A stretch of DNA of 15,530 nucleotides from Paracoccaceae bacterium (GTDB lineage Bacteria > Pseudomonadota > Alphaproteobacteria > Rhodobacterales > Rhodobacteraceae). The position numbers and the translations under genes are program-made. Position 1 is the first letter of the stretch, and each line of letters opens with the position of its first letter. The stretch is from NCBI GenBank assembly GCA_018647275.1, contig JABGTH010000036.1:1-15530 (forward strand). The letters run 5' to 3'. The notes under the pieces were generated by a model. The model made no database searches and was not told the origin of the DNA. It saw only the letters and a list, made by a program, of their open reading frames with translations. This document shows, piece after piece, positions 6,984 to 14,327 of this stretch.

Positions 6984-7762
6984 ATGGCGGTCAATCGACC
7001 ATGGTCTTGGCCCAAATTACGCGACGAACTGCGTCATACAATTGCGGGCACGCAGGCATTGGCCCGCTGGCATCACCCTGAGCGAGGTATGATTGCCCCC
7101 GCCGACGTCTTACCCGCGATTGAACAAGCCAGTTTGCTGGAGCGGTTTGCTGAAATCATAATGCGCCACGCATTCACTGCCCTTCAGTCCTAGGATTATG
7201 CGGGTGTTTCCGTTTCACAGGTTAGGGTGAATTTTAGTGGATCAGAATTGAACAATCCGCGTCTCATTGAGAAAATCCGCTGGAAATTGGACCGCTTTGA
7301 ACTGACGCCAAACCTCTTGGCTGTCGAAGTCTTGGAAACGGTCATTTCCGGGCTGCCGATCACCAGATCACCCCAAACATCAACGGTCTGGTCGCCCTAG
7401 GGTGCCAAGAAGACTTGGATGATTTTGGAACGGGTTATGCTTCGATCTCAACAATTAGGCGTTTCAAGATTGATCGCTTTAAGATCGACCGTTCCTTTGT
7501 CATGAAAGCTGACAGGGACCCCGAACAACAACGGATAATCAGTGCAATCCTGACAATGGCCGAGCGCCTGAACCTTGAAACCCTAGCCGAGGGGGTCAAA
7601 ATCGTCGACGAGCACGCATTATTGGTCCAATTGGGCTGCACTCAAGTGCAGGGATTTGGCATCGGAAAACCAATGCCATTCGAAGAAACGTTGGATTGGA
7701 TGAGAGCACATGAAGCCAAGCTTCTGGATACTCCAAAAATTCGTGGGCATCATAGTGGTTAG
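6984..7762 (+). pseudogene. Degenerate EAL-domain (c-di-GMP phosphodiesterase) gene
   Basis: Three collinear pieces of one EAL domain lie in two frames. Piece one (6984-7190) reads RDELRHTI, then AGTQALARWHHPERGMIAP, then ASLLERFAEIIMRHAFTALQS. It ends at TAG 7191-7193, where homologues usually have Trp. Piece two continues in the same frame (7194 to about 7350) as GVSVSQVRVNFSGSELNNP to LLAVEVLETVIS. Piece three resumes in the -1 frame from about 7352, as DHQITPNINGLVALG, DDFGTGYASI, FKIDRSFV, LETLAEGV, then VQGFGIGKPMPFEETLDW, to TAG 7760-7762. About 25 codons before the signature are missing, and the signature itself is QAL, not EAL, losing the first metal-binding Glu. There is no GGDEF or sensor domain between it and ttcA. 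Presumed inactive. Confidence 0.88.
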
Positions 7763-7901
7763 CCAAAACATCACAAATACTCGAAAATCAGCGCCTATAC
7801 TCACCTAACCAAGGCCCCAAATGACCGAATCCACTTGACCTTCAGGCCTGCACTATGTTGAACCCCACACTGAACTCAACGACATTAGGTGGCAGTCCCA
7901 A
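7763..7901. other. Intergenic region upstream of yidC
   Basis: These 139 nt after the EAL remnant probably hold the yidC promoter. TTGACC at 7835-7840 is a good -35-like box, but the nearest TATGTT (7854-7859) is only 13 nt away, too short a spacer to call. No gene or RNA structure was recognised. Confidence 0.3.
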
Positions 7902-9722
7902 ATGGATGATCAGAACAAAAACCTCATTCTGGCAACCGTACTCAGCTTAGCTGTAATTTTAGTATGGACTGTCTTTTTCCCCGCGCCAGAAATTGCAGCG
8001 CCAGCAGAGACTTCAATTGTGTCCGCTGATAGCACTGTCGCGACGCCTGATGCCGTCACAGCGTTAACCCCAACAGCACAAACTGATGCTGCGAATGTTG
8101 TTGCAACTGGTGCCGCCGCTCCTACGGCATTGCTTGAAGCTAAGCGCACTGCAATCGAAACACCACGCCTCAGCGGAACAATTTCTTTGTTGGGCGGTCG
8201 TATCGATGAGCTAAAATTGAGCGACTATAAAGTCACGCAAGATGAGGGCGCAGACACCGTTACGTTGTTCTCACCTGTTGGCAGTGACTCACCATATTAC
8301 GCGCTCTTTGGTTGGGCCGCGAGCACCGGTGTAACACCCGAGACCGTGCCAAACGCAAATACAAACTGGGAGCTTGTTGACGGCGATATTCTTGAACCGG
8401 GCAAGTCAATCACTTTGGCATGGGACAATGGCGCAGGCCTTTTGTTCAATCGCATTTATGATGTCGATGCTGACTATATGTTCACAATCACACAAAACGT
8501 AACGAATAACGGTGCCACCGCTGCATCTATGGCACCGTATGGAGTTCTTGCGCGCCACGGCGAACCGAAAGACCTAAAGAATTTCTTCGTCCTGCACGAA
8601 GGTTTGGTCACGATGGCTGATGAGCTGACAGAGACAAATTGGGATGACATGCCTGATTTCGACATTCATCCAAAAGAAGGTGTCCCAGCGGAGCGTATCG
8701 AGGATGTCAAAAATGGCTGGATTGGTATGACCGACCACTTTTGGATGACTACCTTGATTCCTGCCCAAGACGTTTCATCGCGCCTGACAGCCAAGTACAA
8801 TCCATCTTTGGACATATACCAAACCGAAACCGTGATGAACAAAGTCACCGTCGAACCTGGTGCAACAGCGACCAACACGATCCGCCTGTTTGCGGGTGCC
8901 AAAGAATGGGAAACCATTCGTGAATACCAAACGGATGGTGTTACCAAATTCATCGATAGTATCGACTGGGGATGGTTCTTTTTTCTGACCAAACCAATCT
9001 TCTGGTTACTTCACGAGATCAACAAATTGATCGGTAACATGGGCTGGTCCATCATTGGCCTTACCCTGATTATCAAAGCTGTTTTGTTCCCACTGGCTTA
9101 TAAATCTTACGTCTCTATGGCCAAGATGAAAGAGCTTCAGCCAGAAATGGAAAAACTGAAAGCGGCTGCAGGCGATGATCGTCAAAAGATGCAGCAAGGT
9201 ATGATGGAGCTTTATAAGAAGAACAAAGTTAATCCTGCGGCAGGCTGCATGCCGATCTTGCTTCAAATTCCGATTTTCTTTTCCCTCTACAAGGTTATCT
9301 TCGTCACAATCGAATTGCGACACGCCCCGTGGTTTGGCCCCTTCCGTGACCTTTCAGCCCCTGATCCAACAACTCTGCTGAACCTATTTGGACTTTTCCC
9401 AAATGGCGCACCAGAAGCAGGCAGCGTCATGGCGTTGATCTTTATCGGCATCTTGCCAATCATCCTTGGTATCTCAATGTGGTTGCAGCAAAAGCTGAAC
9501 CCGGCTCCAACAGACCCAACACAGCAAATGATTTTTGCATGGATGCCATGGGTCTTCATGTTCATGTTGGGCAGCTTCGCCAGTGGCTTGGTCGTTTACT
9601 GGATCGCCAACAACACAATTACTTTTACTCAGCAATATTTGATCATGCGCAGCCAAGGTTACAAACCTGACGTGTTCGGCAACATCAAAAGCAGTCTGAA
9701 AAGAAAACCTAAAGAGGACTAA
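7902..9722 (+). CDS. yidC: Membrane protein insertase YidC
   Basis: A 606-residue Gram-negative-type YidC/Oxa1/Alb3 insertase of the inner membrane. TM1 (about 8-26) is followed by an Ala/Thr-rich linker and the large periplasmic beta-sandwich domain (to about 345). The conserved five-helix core begins at WGWFFFLTKPIFWLLHEINKLIG. Within it GNMGWSIIGLTLIIKAVLFPLAY carries Lys392, in the place of the charged groove residue (Arg366 in E. coli). The cytoplasmic hairpin MAKMKELQPEMEKLKAAAGDD and the landmarks KKNKVNPAAGCMPILLQIPIFFSLYKV follow. The last helices end with SGLVVYWIANNTITFTQQYLIMR and a basic tail. Start MDDQNKNLIL matches relatives. It leads a closely packed run: the MOSC gene starts 3 nt after its stop. 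Confidence 0.97.
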   Translation: MDDQNKNLILATVLSLAVILVWTVFFPAPEIAAPAETSIVSADSTVATPDAVTALTPTAQTDAANVVATGAAAPTALLEAKRTAIETPRLSGTISLLGGRIDELKLSDYKVTQDEGADTVTLFSPVGSDSPYYALFGWAASTGVTPETVPNANTNWELVDGDILEPGKSITLAWDNGAGLLFNRIYDVDADYMFTITQNVTNNGATAASMAPYGVLARHGEPKDLKNFFVLHEGLVTMADELTETNWDDMPDFDIHPKEGVPAERIEDVKNGWIGMTDHFWMTTLIPAQDVSSRLTAKYNPSLDIYQTETVMNKVTVEPGATATNTIRLFAGAKEWETIREYQTDGVTKFIDSIDWGWFFFLTKPIFWLLHEINKLIGNMGWSIIGLTLIIKAVLFPLAYKSYVSMAKMKELQPEMEKLKAAAGDDRQKMQQGMMELYKKNKVNPAAGCMPILLQIPIFFSLYKVIFVTIELRHAPWFGPFRDLSAPDPTTLLNLFGLFPNGAPEAGSVMALIFIGILPIILGISMWLQQKLNPAPTDPTQQMIFAWMPWVFMFMLGSFASGLVVYWIANNTITFTQQYLIMRSQGYKPDVFGNIKSSLKRKPKED

Positions 9723-9725
9723 AGC

Positions 9726-10466
9726 ATGTCATCAGTTTCAAGCATCTGGCGTCATCCGATCAAAGCTCTTGGCCGCGAATCGTTAACGTCAGTTGCTTTG
9801 AATACTGGTGAATGCCTGCCTTGGGATCGTGTTTGGGCTTTAGCCCACGAAACATCCAAAGCGAAGACTGGCGAATGGGCCCGCTGTGGGAACTTCCATC
9901 GTGCTGCTGGTGTCCCAGCCCTCATGGCAATCACGGCCGAATTTGATGAAGCAACTCAAGAAATCACGTTGCATCATCCTAATCGTCCAGACCTTACGTT
10001 TCATCCAGATAATGCCCCTGAGGCACTCGTCGCTTGGAGTGCCCCACTTGTCCCTAGCGGTCGTGCACAACCAAGCCACGTTATGCGTCTGGAAAAACAT
10101 GGGTATCCTGACAGCGCCTATCCATCCGTTAGCTTGGCCAACACCGCATCGCACAATCAAGTAGAGCAACACCTTGGGCGTGATTTGTCGATTCACCGCT
10201 GGCGTTCCAACATCTGGTTCGATGGTGCCAAGCCTTGGGCTGAATTTGACTGGGTCGGCAAATATATTGCGATCGGGAACGCCATGTTACGTGTAAAAGA
10301 GGCCGCAACGCGTTGTATGTCCACAGCAGCCAATCCAGAGACTGGCCAGCGGGACGCAGATACGTTAGGGGCCTTGGAACACTTCGGTCATCAAGAATTC
10401 AGTGTCTTGGCGGAAGTTATCCAAGATGGAACAATCGCCTTAGGCGACAGCGTGCAGGTACTATGA
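9726..10466 (+). CDS. MOSC domain-containing protein
   Basis: A 246-residue protein with an N-terminal beta-barrel part (WRHPIKALG near residue 8, LPWDRVWALA at 31-40). A C-terminal MOSC domain contains the conserved cysteine in ATRCMSTAANPETGQRD (Cys197). MOSC domains occur in molybdenum-cofactor sulfurases and in mARC/YiiM-type molybdoenzymes, where this Cys position can ligate molybdenum. A role in Mo-cofactor or sulfur transfer is therefore plausible but not shown. No transmembrane segment or signal peptide is seen. It lies between yidC (3-nt gap) and engB (4-nt ATGA overlap), so all three are probably co-transcribed and engB is translationally coupled. The biological link to membrane insertion or ribosome assembly is unclear. 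Confidence 0.88.
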   Translation: MSSVSSIWRHPIKALGRESLTSVALNTGECLPWDRVWALAHETSKAKTGEWARCGNFHRAAGVPALMAITAEFDEATQEITLHHPNRPDLTFHPDNAPEALVAWSAPLVPSGRAQPSHVMRLEKHGYPDSAYPSVSLANTASHNQVEQHLGRDLSIHRWRSNIWFDGAKPWAEFDWVGKYIAIGNAMLRVKEAATRCMSTAANPETGQRDADTLGALEHFGHQEFSVLAEVIQDGTIALGDSVQVL

Positions 10467-11116
10467 TGCAAATGCAATTTAACATCGCCGAAGAGCCAGA
10501 GGCCCTAAGCAAAGAAAAAGGTCGTCTGCTGTTTGCGGGCGAGACCGACTTTGTAAAAGGTGTCGTCGCAATGGACGGGATGCCCGATGCCGATCGTATG
10601 GAGGTTTGCTTTGCAGGCCGTTCCAACGTTGGCAAATCAACTTTGATCAACGCGCTAACCGGACGCAAAGGATTGGCGCGTGCGTCCAACACCCCCGGCC
10701 GTACGCAAGAGATCAACTATTTCACTGCTGGTGATGAACATTACCTCGTCGACCTTCCGGGTTATGGTTTCGCAAACGCCCCATTGCCGGTCGTCGAAAA
10801 GTGGCAGCGCTTGCTCAAGCAATACCTGTCTGGTCGTCAAACTTTGCGCCGTGCCTTTGTATTGATCGATGCGCGCCACGGCGTGAAACCTGTCGACGAG
10901 GAAATCATGTCTTTGCTCGACAGCTCTGCTGTGATTTTCCAAGCTGTTCTTACCAAAGCCGACAAGGTGAAGGAAAAGGAACGTTTCAAAGTTATCGAAC
11001 AAGTGAAAAGTAAACTGGCTGCCCACCCTGCTGCTTATCCCGAACTGGTTGTAACCTCTTCGGAAAAGGGTTGGGGCATCGAAACGTTGCGCGCTATCAT
11101 CGCAACCCTCGAATAG
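10463..11116 (+). CDS. engB: Ribosome biogenesis GTP-binding protein EngB (YihA/YsxC)
   Basis: A 217-residue EngB GTPase involved in late assembly of the 50S subunit. The GTPase motifs are complete: G1 GRSNVGKST (52-60), G2 with NTPGRTQEINYF (76-87), G3 DLPGYG (97-102), G4 TKAD (164-167) and G5 SSEKG (199-203). The frame is open further upstream to 10313, but that part overlaps the MOSC gene. The ATG at 10463, overlapping the MOSC stop as ATGA, gives the normal family length; an ATG at 10466 is an equally possible start. argB follows after 19 nt. Confidence 0.96.
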   Translation: MMQMQFNIAEEPEALSKEKGRLLFAGETDFVKGVVAMDGMPDADRMEVCFAGRSNVGKSTLINALTGRKGLARASNTPGRTQEINYFTAGDEHYLVDLPGYGFANAPLPVVEKWQRLLKQYLSGRQTLRRAFVLIDARHGVKPVDEEIMSLLDSSAVIFQAVLTKADKVKEKERFKVIEQVKSKLAAHPAAYPELVVTSSEKGWGIETLRAIIATLE

Positions 11117-11135
11117 TTGATCGAACGGAAACGGG

Positions 11136-11996
11136 ATGAAGACGCAAGACATGGATCGCAATTGGATTGAAACCGCCGAAACACTCAGCAGCGCTTTGCC
11201 TTATATGCAGCGTTACTCTGGCGCGACGGTCGTTATTAAACTGGGCGGTCACGCGATGGGCAGCGATGAAGCCATGGCAAGTTTCGCACGCGATGTTGTT
11301 TTGATGCAGCAAGTGGGCGCAAACCCCGTCATCGTTCATGGTGGTGGCCCAATGATCAACGCCATGCTTGAGCGTCTCAAGATCCAATCTGAGTTCATGA
11401 ACGGCAAACGCGTAACTGATGCAGCAACCATGGAAGTGGTTGAAATGGTTCTAAGTGGCTTGGTCAACAAACGTATTGTTCAGGCCATTGGGGCCCAAGG
11501 TGGTCGCGCTGTTGGTTTATCCGGTAAGGATGCCCAATTGGTCACGTGCACCCAAACAAATCCTGAGTTAGGATTTGTAGGCACGCCATCTGTAGTGGAT
11601 GCCTCAATTCTGGAAGACCTGTTTAGCAGCAACATTATTCCCGTCATTGCGCCACTAGGTGCTGGCGAAAATGGTGAAACATTCAACATCAACGGCGATA
11701 CCGCTGCTGGTGCTATTGCGGGAGCATTAAAGGCTGATCGCCTTCTTTTACTAACGGATGTTGCTGGGGTTAAAAATGCTGACGGAGAAGTACTGACTGA
11801 GATGACTGCGGCCCAAATTCGTGAACTGACTGCGGATGGAACAATCGCTGGGGGCATGATCCCCAAGACGGAAACCGCATTGGATGCCATCAACGAGGGC
11901 GTTCGCGCCGTTGTCATCCTTGACGGTCGTGCGCGCAACGCTTGTTTGCTTGAGCTGTTTACTGACCACGGCGCAGGCAGCCTGATCCGCGACTAA
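11136..11996 (+). CDS. argB: Acetylglutamate kinase
   Basis: A 286-residue N-acetylglutamate kinase, the second step of arginine biosynthesis (acetylglutamate to acetylglutamyl phosphate) in the cytoplasm. Family landmarks are the phosphate-binding [10 protein letters not shown] (Lys35), the HGGGP loop (68-72) and the substrate region [21 protein letters not shown]. Further on are [29 protein letters not shown] and the C-terminal [14 protein letters not shown] nucleotide site. The N-terminal helix before the kinase core (about 25 residues) resembles that of hexameric, arginine-inhibited enzymes, so feedback control by arginine is plausible but inferred. An alternative ATG lies at 11151. It is the last gene of the yidC run. 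Confidence 0.97.
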   Translation: MKTQDMDRNWIETAETLSSALPYMQRYSGATVVIKLGGHAMGSDEAMASFARDVVLMQQVGANPVIVHGGGPMINAMLERLKIQSEFMNGKRVTDAATMEVVEMVLSGLVNKRIVQAIGAQGGRAVGLSGKDAQLVTCTQTNPELGFVGTPSVVDASILEDLFSSNIIPVIAPLGAGENGETFNINGDTAAGAIAGALKADRLLLLTDVAGVKNADGEVLTEMTAAQIRELTADGTIAGGMIPKTETALDAINEGVRAVVILDGRARNACLLELFTDHGAGSLIRD

Positions 11997-12007
11997 CGCA
12001 ACTGTGT

Positions 12008-12029
12008 CCATGTGCCGCTTGGCACGTGG
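12008..12029 (+). repeat. Stem-loop just after argB
   Basis: A 9-bp stem (ccatgtgcc at 12008-12016 with ggcacgtgg at 12021-12029, one G.T wobble) closes a four-base gctt loop, 11 nt after the argB stop. There is no T run after it, so it is not a standard Rho-independent terminator. It may protect the argB 3' end or mark a processing site. It also argues that the next gene starts after it. Confidence 0.5.
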
Positions 12030-12054
12030 TTCCAAACACCGTAGTTTGCCACAC

Positions 12055-12849
12055 ATGGAAAATGAATCTTTTGTCCGGCTGGGTGTATTCTTAGGCCTGT
12101 TCGCATTGCTTGCATTGATCGAAACCCTCGCCCCCCGCCGTGTGCGCACCCAAACCCGTAAAGCCCGCTGGGTCACGAACTGGGGCTTCACTTTCATCAA
12201 CACAGTCGCTTTGAATGCAATGGCATTTGCGCTGCCCTTACTGGCTGTAGGTGCCGCAATTGATGCGCAGACCCAAGGGTGGGGTTTGTTCAACGCACTC
12301 AGTCTGCCAATCTGGCTTGAAGTTGTTCTTGTGATCTTAATCTTGGACTTCTCAATTTGGCTTCAGCATTTGATCACCCACAAGGTTCCCCTACTTTGGC
12401 GTTTGCATCAAGTTCACCATGCGGATGTAGACATTGATGTATCCACCGCCATTCGGTTCCACCCAATCGAGATTGCTTTATCAATGTTCTTGAAAATTGG
12501 ATTGGTTTACTTGCTAGGCCCTGCCGCCTTTGCTGTCATCTTATTTGAGGTGATCTTGAACGGCACTGCTATGTTTAATCACGCCAACATTCGCTTACCC
12601 TTGGTCATTGATGCAGTTGTGCGACGCGTTTTGGTGACGCCAGACATGCACCGCGTTCATCACTCAACGCACCGGCATGAGCACGACAGTAACTATGGGT
12701 TCTCATTGTCGATCTGGGATCAGATGTTCGGCACCTACATCGCCCAGCCATCTGAGGGTCATGATAAAATGGACATTGGGTTACGCTGGCAGGACGAGCG
12801 CCCCAGCCGTTTTGGATGGTCGCTCAAGCTACCTTTCACTAACAAATGA
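12055..12849 (+). CDS. Sterol desaturase/fatty acid hydroxylase superfamily membrane protein
   Basis: A 264-residue integral membrane di-iron protein of the fatty-acid-hydroxylase superfamily. The histidine clusters that bind the iron pair are all present: HLITH (105-109), HQVHH (118-122), HP in AIRFHP (136-137), NHAN (176), HRVHH (199-203), and further histidines at 206, 208 and 210. Hydrophobic helices lie at about 8-25, 44-70, 84-103 and 142-168. Members hydroxylate or desaturate lipid C-H bonds with O2 and need an external electron donor; the substrate cannot be told from sequence. The frame opens at 12004 (GTG), but the ATG at 12055 is preferred because the upstream part encodes a stem-loop and no membrane-protein-like residues. 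The stop overlaps the next gene by 4 nt. Confidence 0.88.
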   Translation: MENESFVRLGVFLGLFALLALIETLAPRRVRTQTRKARWVTNWGFTFINTVALNAMAFALPLLAVGAAIDAQTQGWGLFNALSLPIWLEVVLVILILDFSIWLQHLITHKVPLLWRLHQVHHADVDIDVSTAIRFHPIEIALSMFLKIGLVYLLGPAAFAVILFEVILNGTAMFNHANIRLPLVIDAVVRRVLVTPDMHRVHHSTHRHEHDSNYGFSLSIWDQMFGTYIAQPSEGHDKMDIGLRWQDERPSRFGWSLKLPFTNK

Positions 12850-13484
12850 ATGTAGATATCACTGCGCTGATCAGCCCAAAAGTTGAACCACACGGGTTGT
12901 TCGTCATGGGACATGTTGTTGAAGTTGACCACACATTGGCATTGATCGGTGCTGACAATGGTTTTTGGGATCACTTCAAATGTGATACTGAATATTTAGA
13001 CGGGCAACCCAACCCAATTGATCGCTGGTCCAAGCGCATCATCAATCAGATCGCGGCAGACCATAATGGGGCTGCTGTATTCCCCTCAGACGGCCCCCCT
13101 TACGAACCGTTCATCGCGTGGGCCACACAAAGCGGTCGTTTCTGGCAAAGCCCTACAGGAATGTTGGTACATGATATCGCCGGTTTGATGATTTCAATCC
13201 GTGGAGCGATCAAAGTGCCGTTAACCAGCAAGCGGCAGCGAGAGGCGGCAAGCCCCTGTGAGAGCTGCCTAGAGCTGCCCTGTGCCAGCGTCTGCCCGGT
13301 CTCAGCTCTATCTGCCGACCATTTTTATGATGTCCCTATCTGCAAAACACATTTGGGGACAAAAGCAGGACTAGATTGCATGACAGGTGGTTGTTTGGTC
13401 CGCCAGATTTGCCCAATCAGCCAGTCGTTCAATCGACCAGCAGAGCAAAGCGCTTATCACATGAAAGCCTTCATGCCCAAATGA
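12846..13484 (+). CDS. Ferredoxin-like iron-sulfur protein (eight clustered cysteines)
   Basis: A 212-residue soluble protein. The N-terminal 130 residues have no motif I know. The C-terminal part holds two cysteine groups: CESCLELPCASVCP (Cys138, 141, 146 and 150), then Cys166, 178, 183 and 189 in the stretch PICKTHLGTKAGLDCMTGGC to QICP. Both groups end in the Cys-Pro typical of [4Fe-4S] ferredoxin sites, but their spacings (C-x2-C-x4-C-x3-C and C-x11-C-x4-C-x5-C) differ from the classic C-x2-C-x2-C-x3-C. Conserved hypothetical ferredoxins of this kind occur in alphaproteobacteria as I recall. Its ATG lies inside the stop of the desaturase-like gene, giving translational coupling. An electron-donor role is inferred from that. 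Confidence 0.8.
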   Translation: MNVDITALISPKVEPHGLFVMGHVVEVDHTLALIGADNGFWDHFKCDTEYLDGQPNPIDRWSKRIINQIAADHNGAAVFPSDGPPYEPFIAWATQSGRFWQSPTGMLVHDIAGLMISIRGAIKVPLTSKRQREAASPCESCLELPCASVCPVSALSADHFYDVPICKTHLGTKAGLDCMTGGCLVRQICPISQSFNRPAEQSAYHMKAFMPK

Positions 13485-13513
13485 AAAACGGCCGCCCGTA
13501 GGAGCAGCCGTTT
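13485..13513. terminator. Bidirectional Rho-independent terminator
   Basis: A 7-bp stem (aaacggc at 13486-13492 with gccgttt at 13507-13513) encloses a 14-nt loop, directly after the iron-sulfur gene stop. On the minus strand the 3' arm continues into five T residues, as expected for the end of the amino-acid transporter operon. The plus strand has three T residues. It sits between convergent genes and can serve both. Confidence 0.65.
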
Positions 13514-13526
13514 CAATTTCTCAAAT

Positions 13527-13540
13527 GCGCAAAAATGCGC
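13527..13540. repeat. Small hairpin, 7 nt downstream of the ABC ATPase stop
   Basis: gcgca (13527-13531) and tgcgc (13536-13540) form a 5-bp stem around aaaa. It lies between the transporter stop and the main terminator and may help end or protect that transcript. Short enough to be chance. Confidence 0.25.
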
Positions 13541-13546
13541 TGGAGC

Positions 13547-14311
13547 TTAGTGACCCAAGATTTGGCTTAGGAACAATTGTGTCCGTGGACTCTGTGGGTT
13601 GTTAAAGAACTCTTCCGGCTCGTTTTGTTCAACGATCTGGCCTTCGTCCATAAAGATAACGCGGTTGGCAACCTGACGAGCAAAGCCCATCTCGTGCGTC
13701 ACACAAAGCATTGTCATGCCTTCTTCGGCCAGCTCGATCATGGTGTCGAGAACCTCTTTAATCATCTCAGGGTCAAGCGCAGATGTTGGTTCATCGAACA
13801 ACATGATGCGTGGCTGCATGCAAAGCGAACGGGCAATCGCCACACGCTGTTGTTGGCCACCCGACAATTGGCCTGGGAACTTGTTAGCTTGATCAGGGAT
13901 TTTCACCTTCTCAAGGTAGTGCATCGCAAGTTCTTCGGCTTCTTTCTTAGGTGTTTTACGCACCCAGATCGGAGCCAAGGTCAGGTTGTCCAAGATGCTC
14001 AGATGCGGGAACAGGTTAAAGTGCTGAAAGCACATGCCCACTTCTGAACGGATCTTGTCGATGTTCTTGAGGTCGGAAGACAACAATGTGCCATCAACTT
14101 CGATAGAACCCTTTTGGTGCTCTTCCAACGCGTTGATACAGCGGATTAGCGTGGATTTACCTGAGCCAGAAGGCCCACAAATCACGATCCGTTCGCCGCG
14201 TTGAACGGTAAGGTCGATGTCGCGCAGCACGTGGAATGTACCGTACCACTTGTTCATGTTTTCGATTGAAATGGCGACCTCGTCGGACACCTGTAGTTTT
14301 GCTTCGGCCAT
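13547..14311 (-). CDS. bztD: Polar amino-acid ABC transporter ATP-binding protein (BztD/AapP type)
   Basis: A 254-residue ATPase of the general or glutamate/glutamine/aspartate/asparagine ABC importer family. Walker A is GPSGSGKST (46-54), the Q-loop is Gln96 in [10 protein letters not shown], the signature is LSGGQQQR (149-156), Walker B is IMLFDEP (169-175) and the H-loop is His206 in VTHEMGFA. The frame is open upstream to 14473, but the start at 14311 is fixed by a perfect AAGGAGG site (14320-14326) and by homologues beginning MAEA. It follows the permease gene by 16 nt on the same strand. The whole-protein wording matches BztD/AapP better than the shorter HisP/GlnQ relatives; substrate range is inferred from the family. 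Confidence 0.95.
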   Translation of the reverse strand: MAEAKLQVSDEVAISIENMNKWYGTFHVLRDIDLTVQRGERIVICGPSGSGKSTLIRCINALEEHQKGSIEVDGTLLSSDLKNIDKIRSEVGMCFQHFNLFPHLSILDNLTLAPIWVRKTPKKEAEELAMHYLEKVKIPDQANKFPGQLSGGQQQRVAIARSLCMQPRIMLFDEPTSALDPEMIKEVLDTMIELAEEGMTMLCVTHEMGFARQVANRVIFMDEGQIVEQNEPEEFFNNPQSPRTQLFLSQILGH

Positions 14312-14319
14312 GTTTAAGA

Positions 14320-14326
14320 CCTCCTT
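14320..14326 (-). promoter_or_regulatory. Strong ribosome binding site of the ABC ATPase gene
   Basis: AAGGAGG on the minus strand, 8 nt before the ATG at 14311. This full anti-16S match decides the start and rejects the 54-residue longer open frame. Confidence 0.85.
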
Positions 14327-14327
14327 C

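Noticed and set aside
7455..7500. Apparent tandem repeat RRFKIDRFKIDR in the EAL remnant
   Set aside because: EAL proteins normally have a similar RRF-x-V-x-R-x-KIDR stretch here, so it is the native sequence and not a new duplication.
10655..11161. Long antisense frame across engB
   Set aside because: The engB frame has all five GTPase motifs; the antisense translation resembles no protein and has no start signals.
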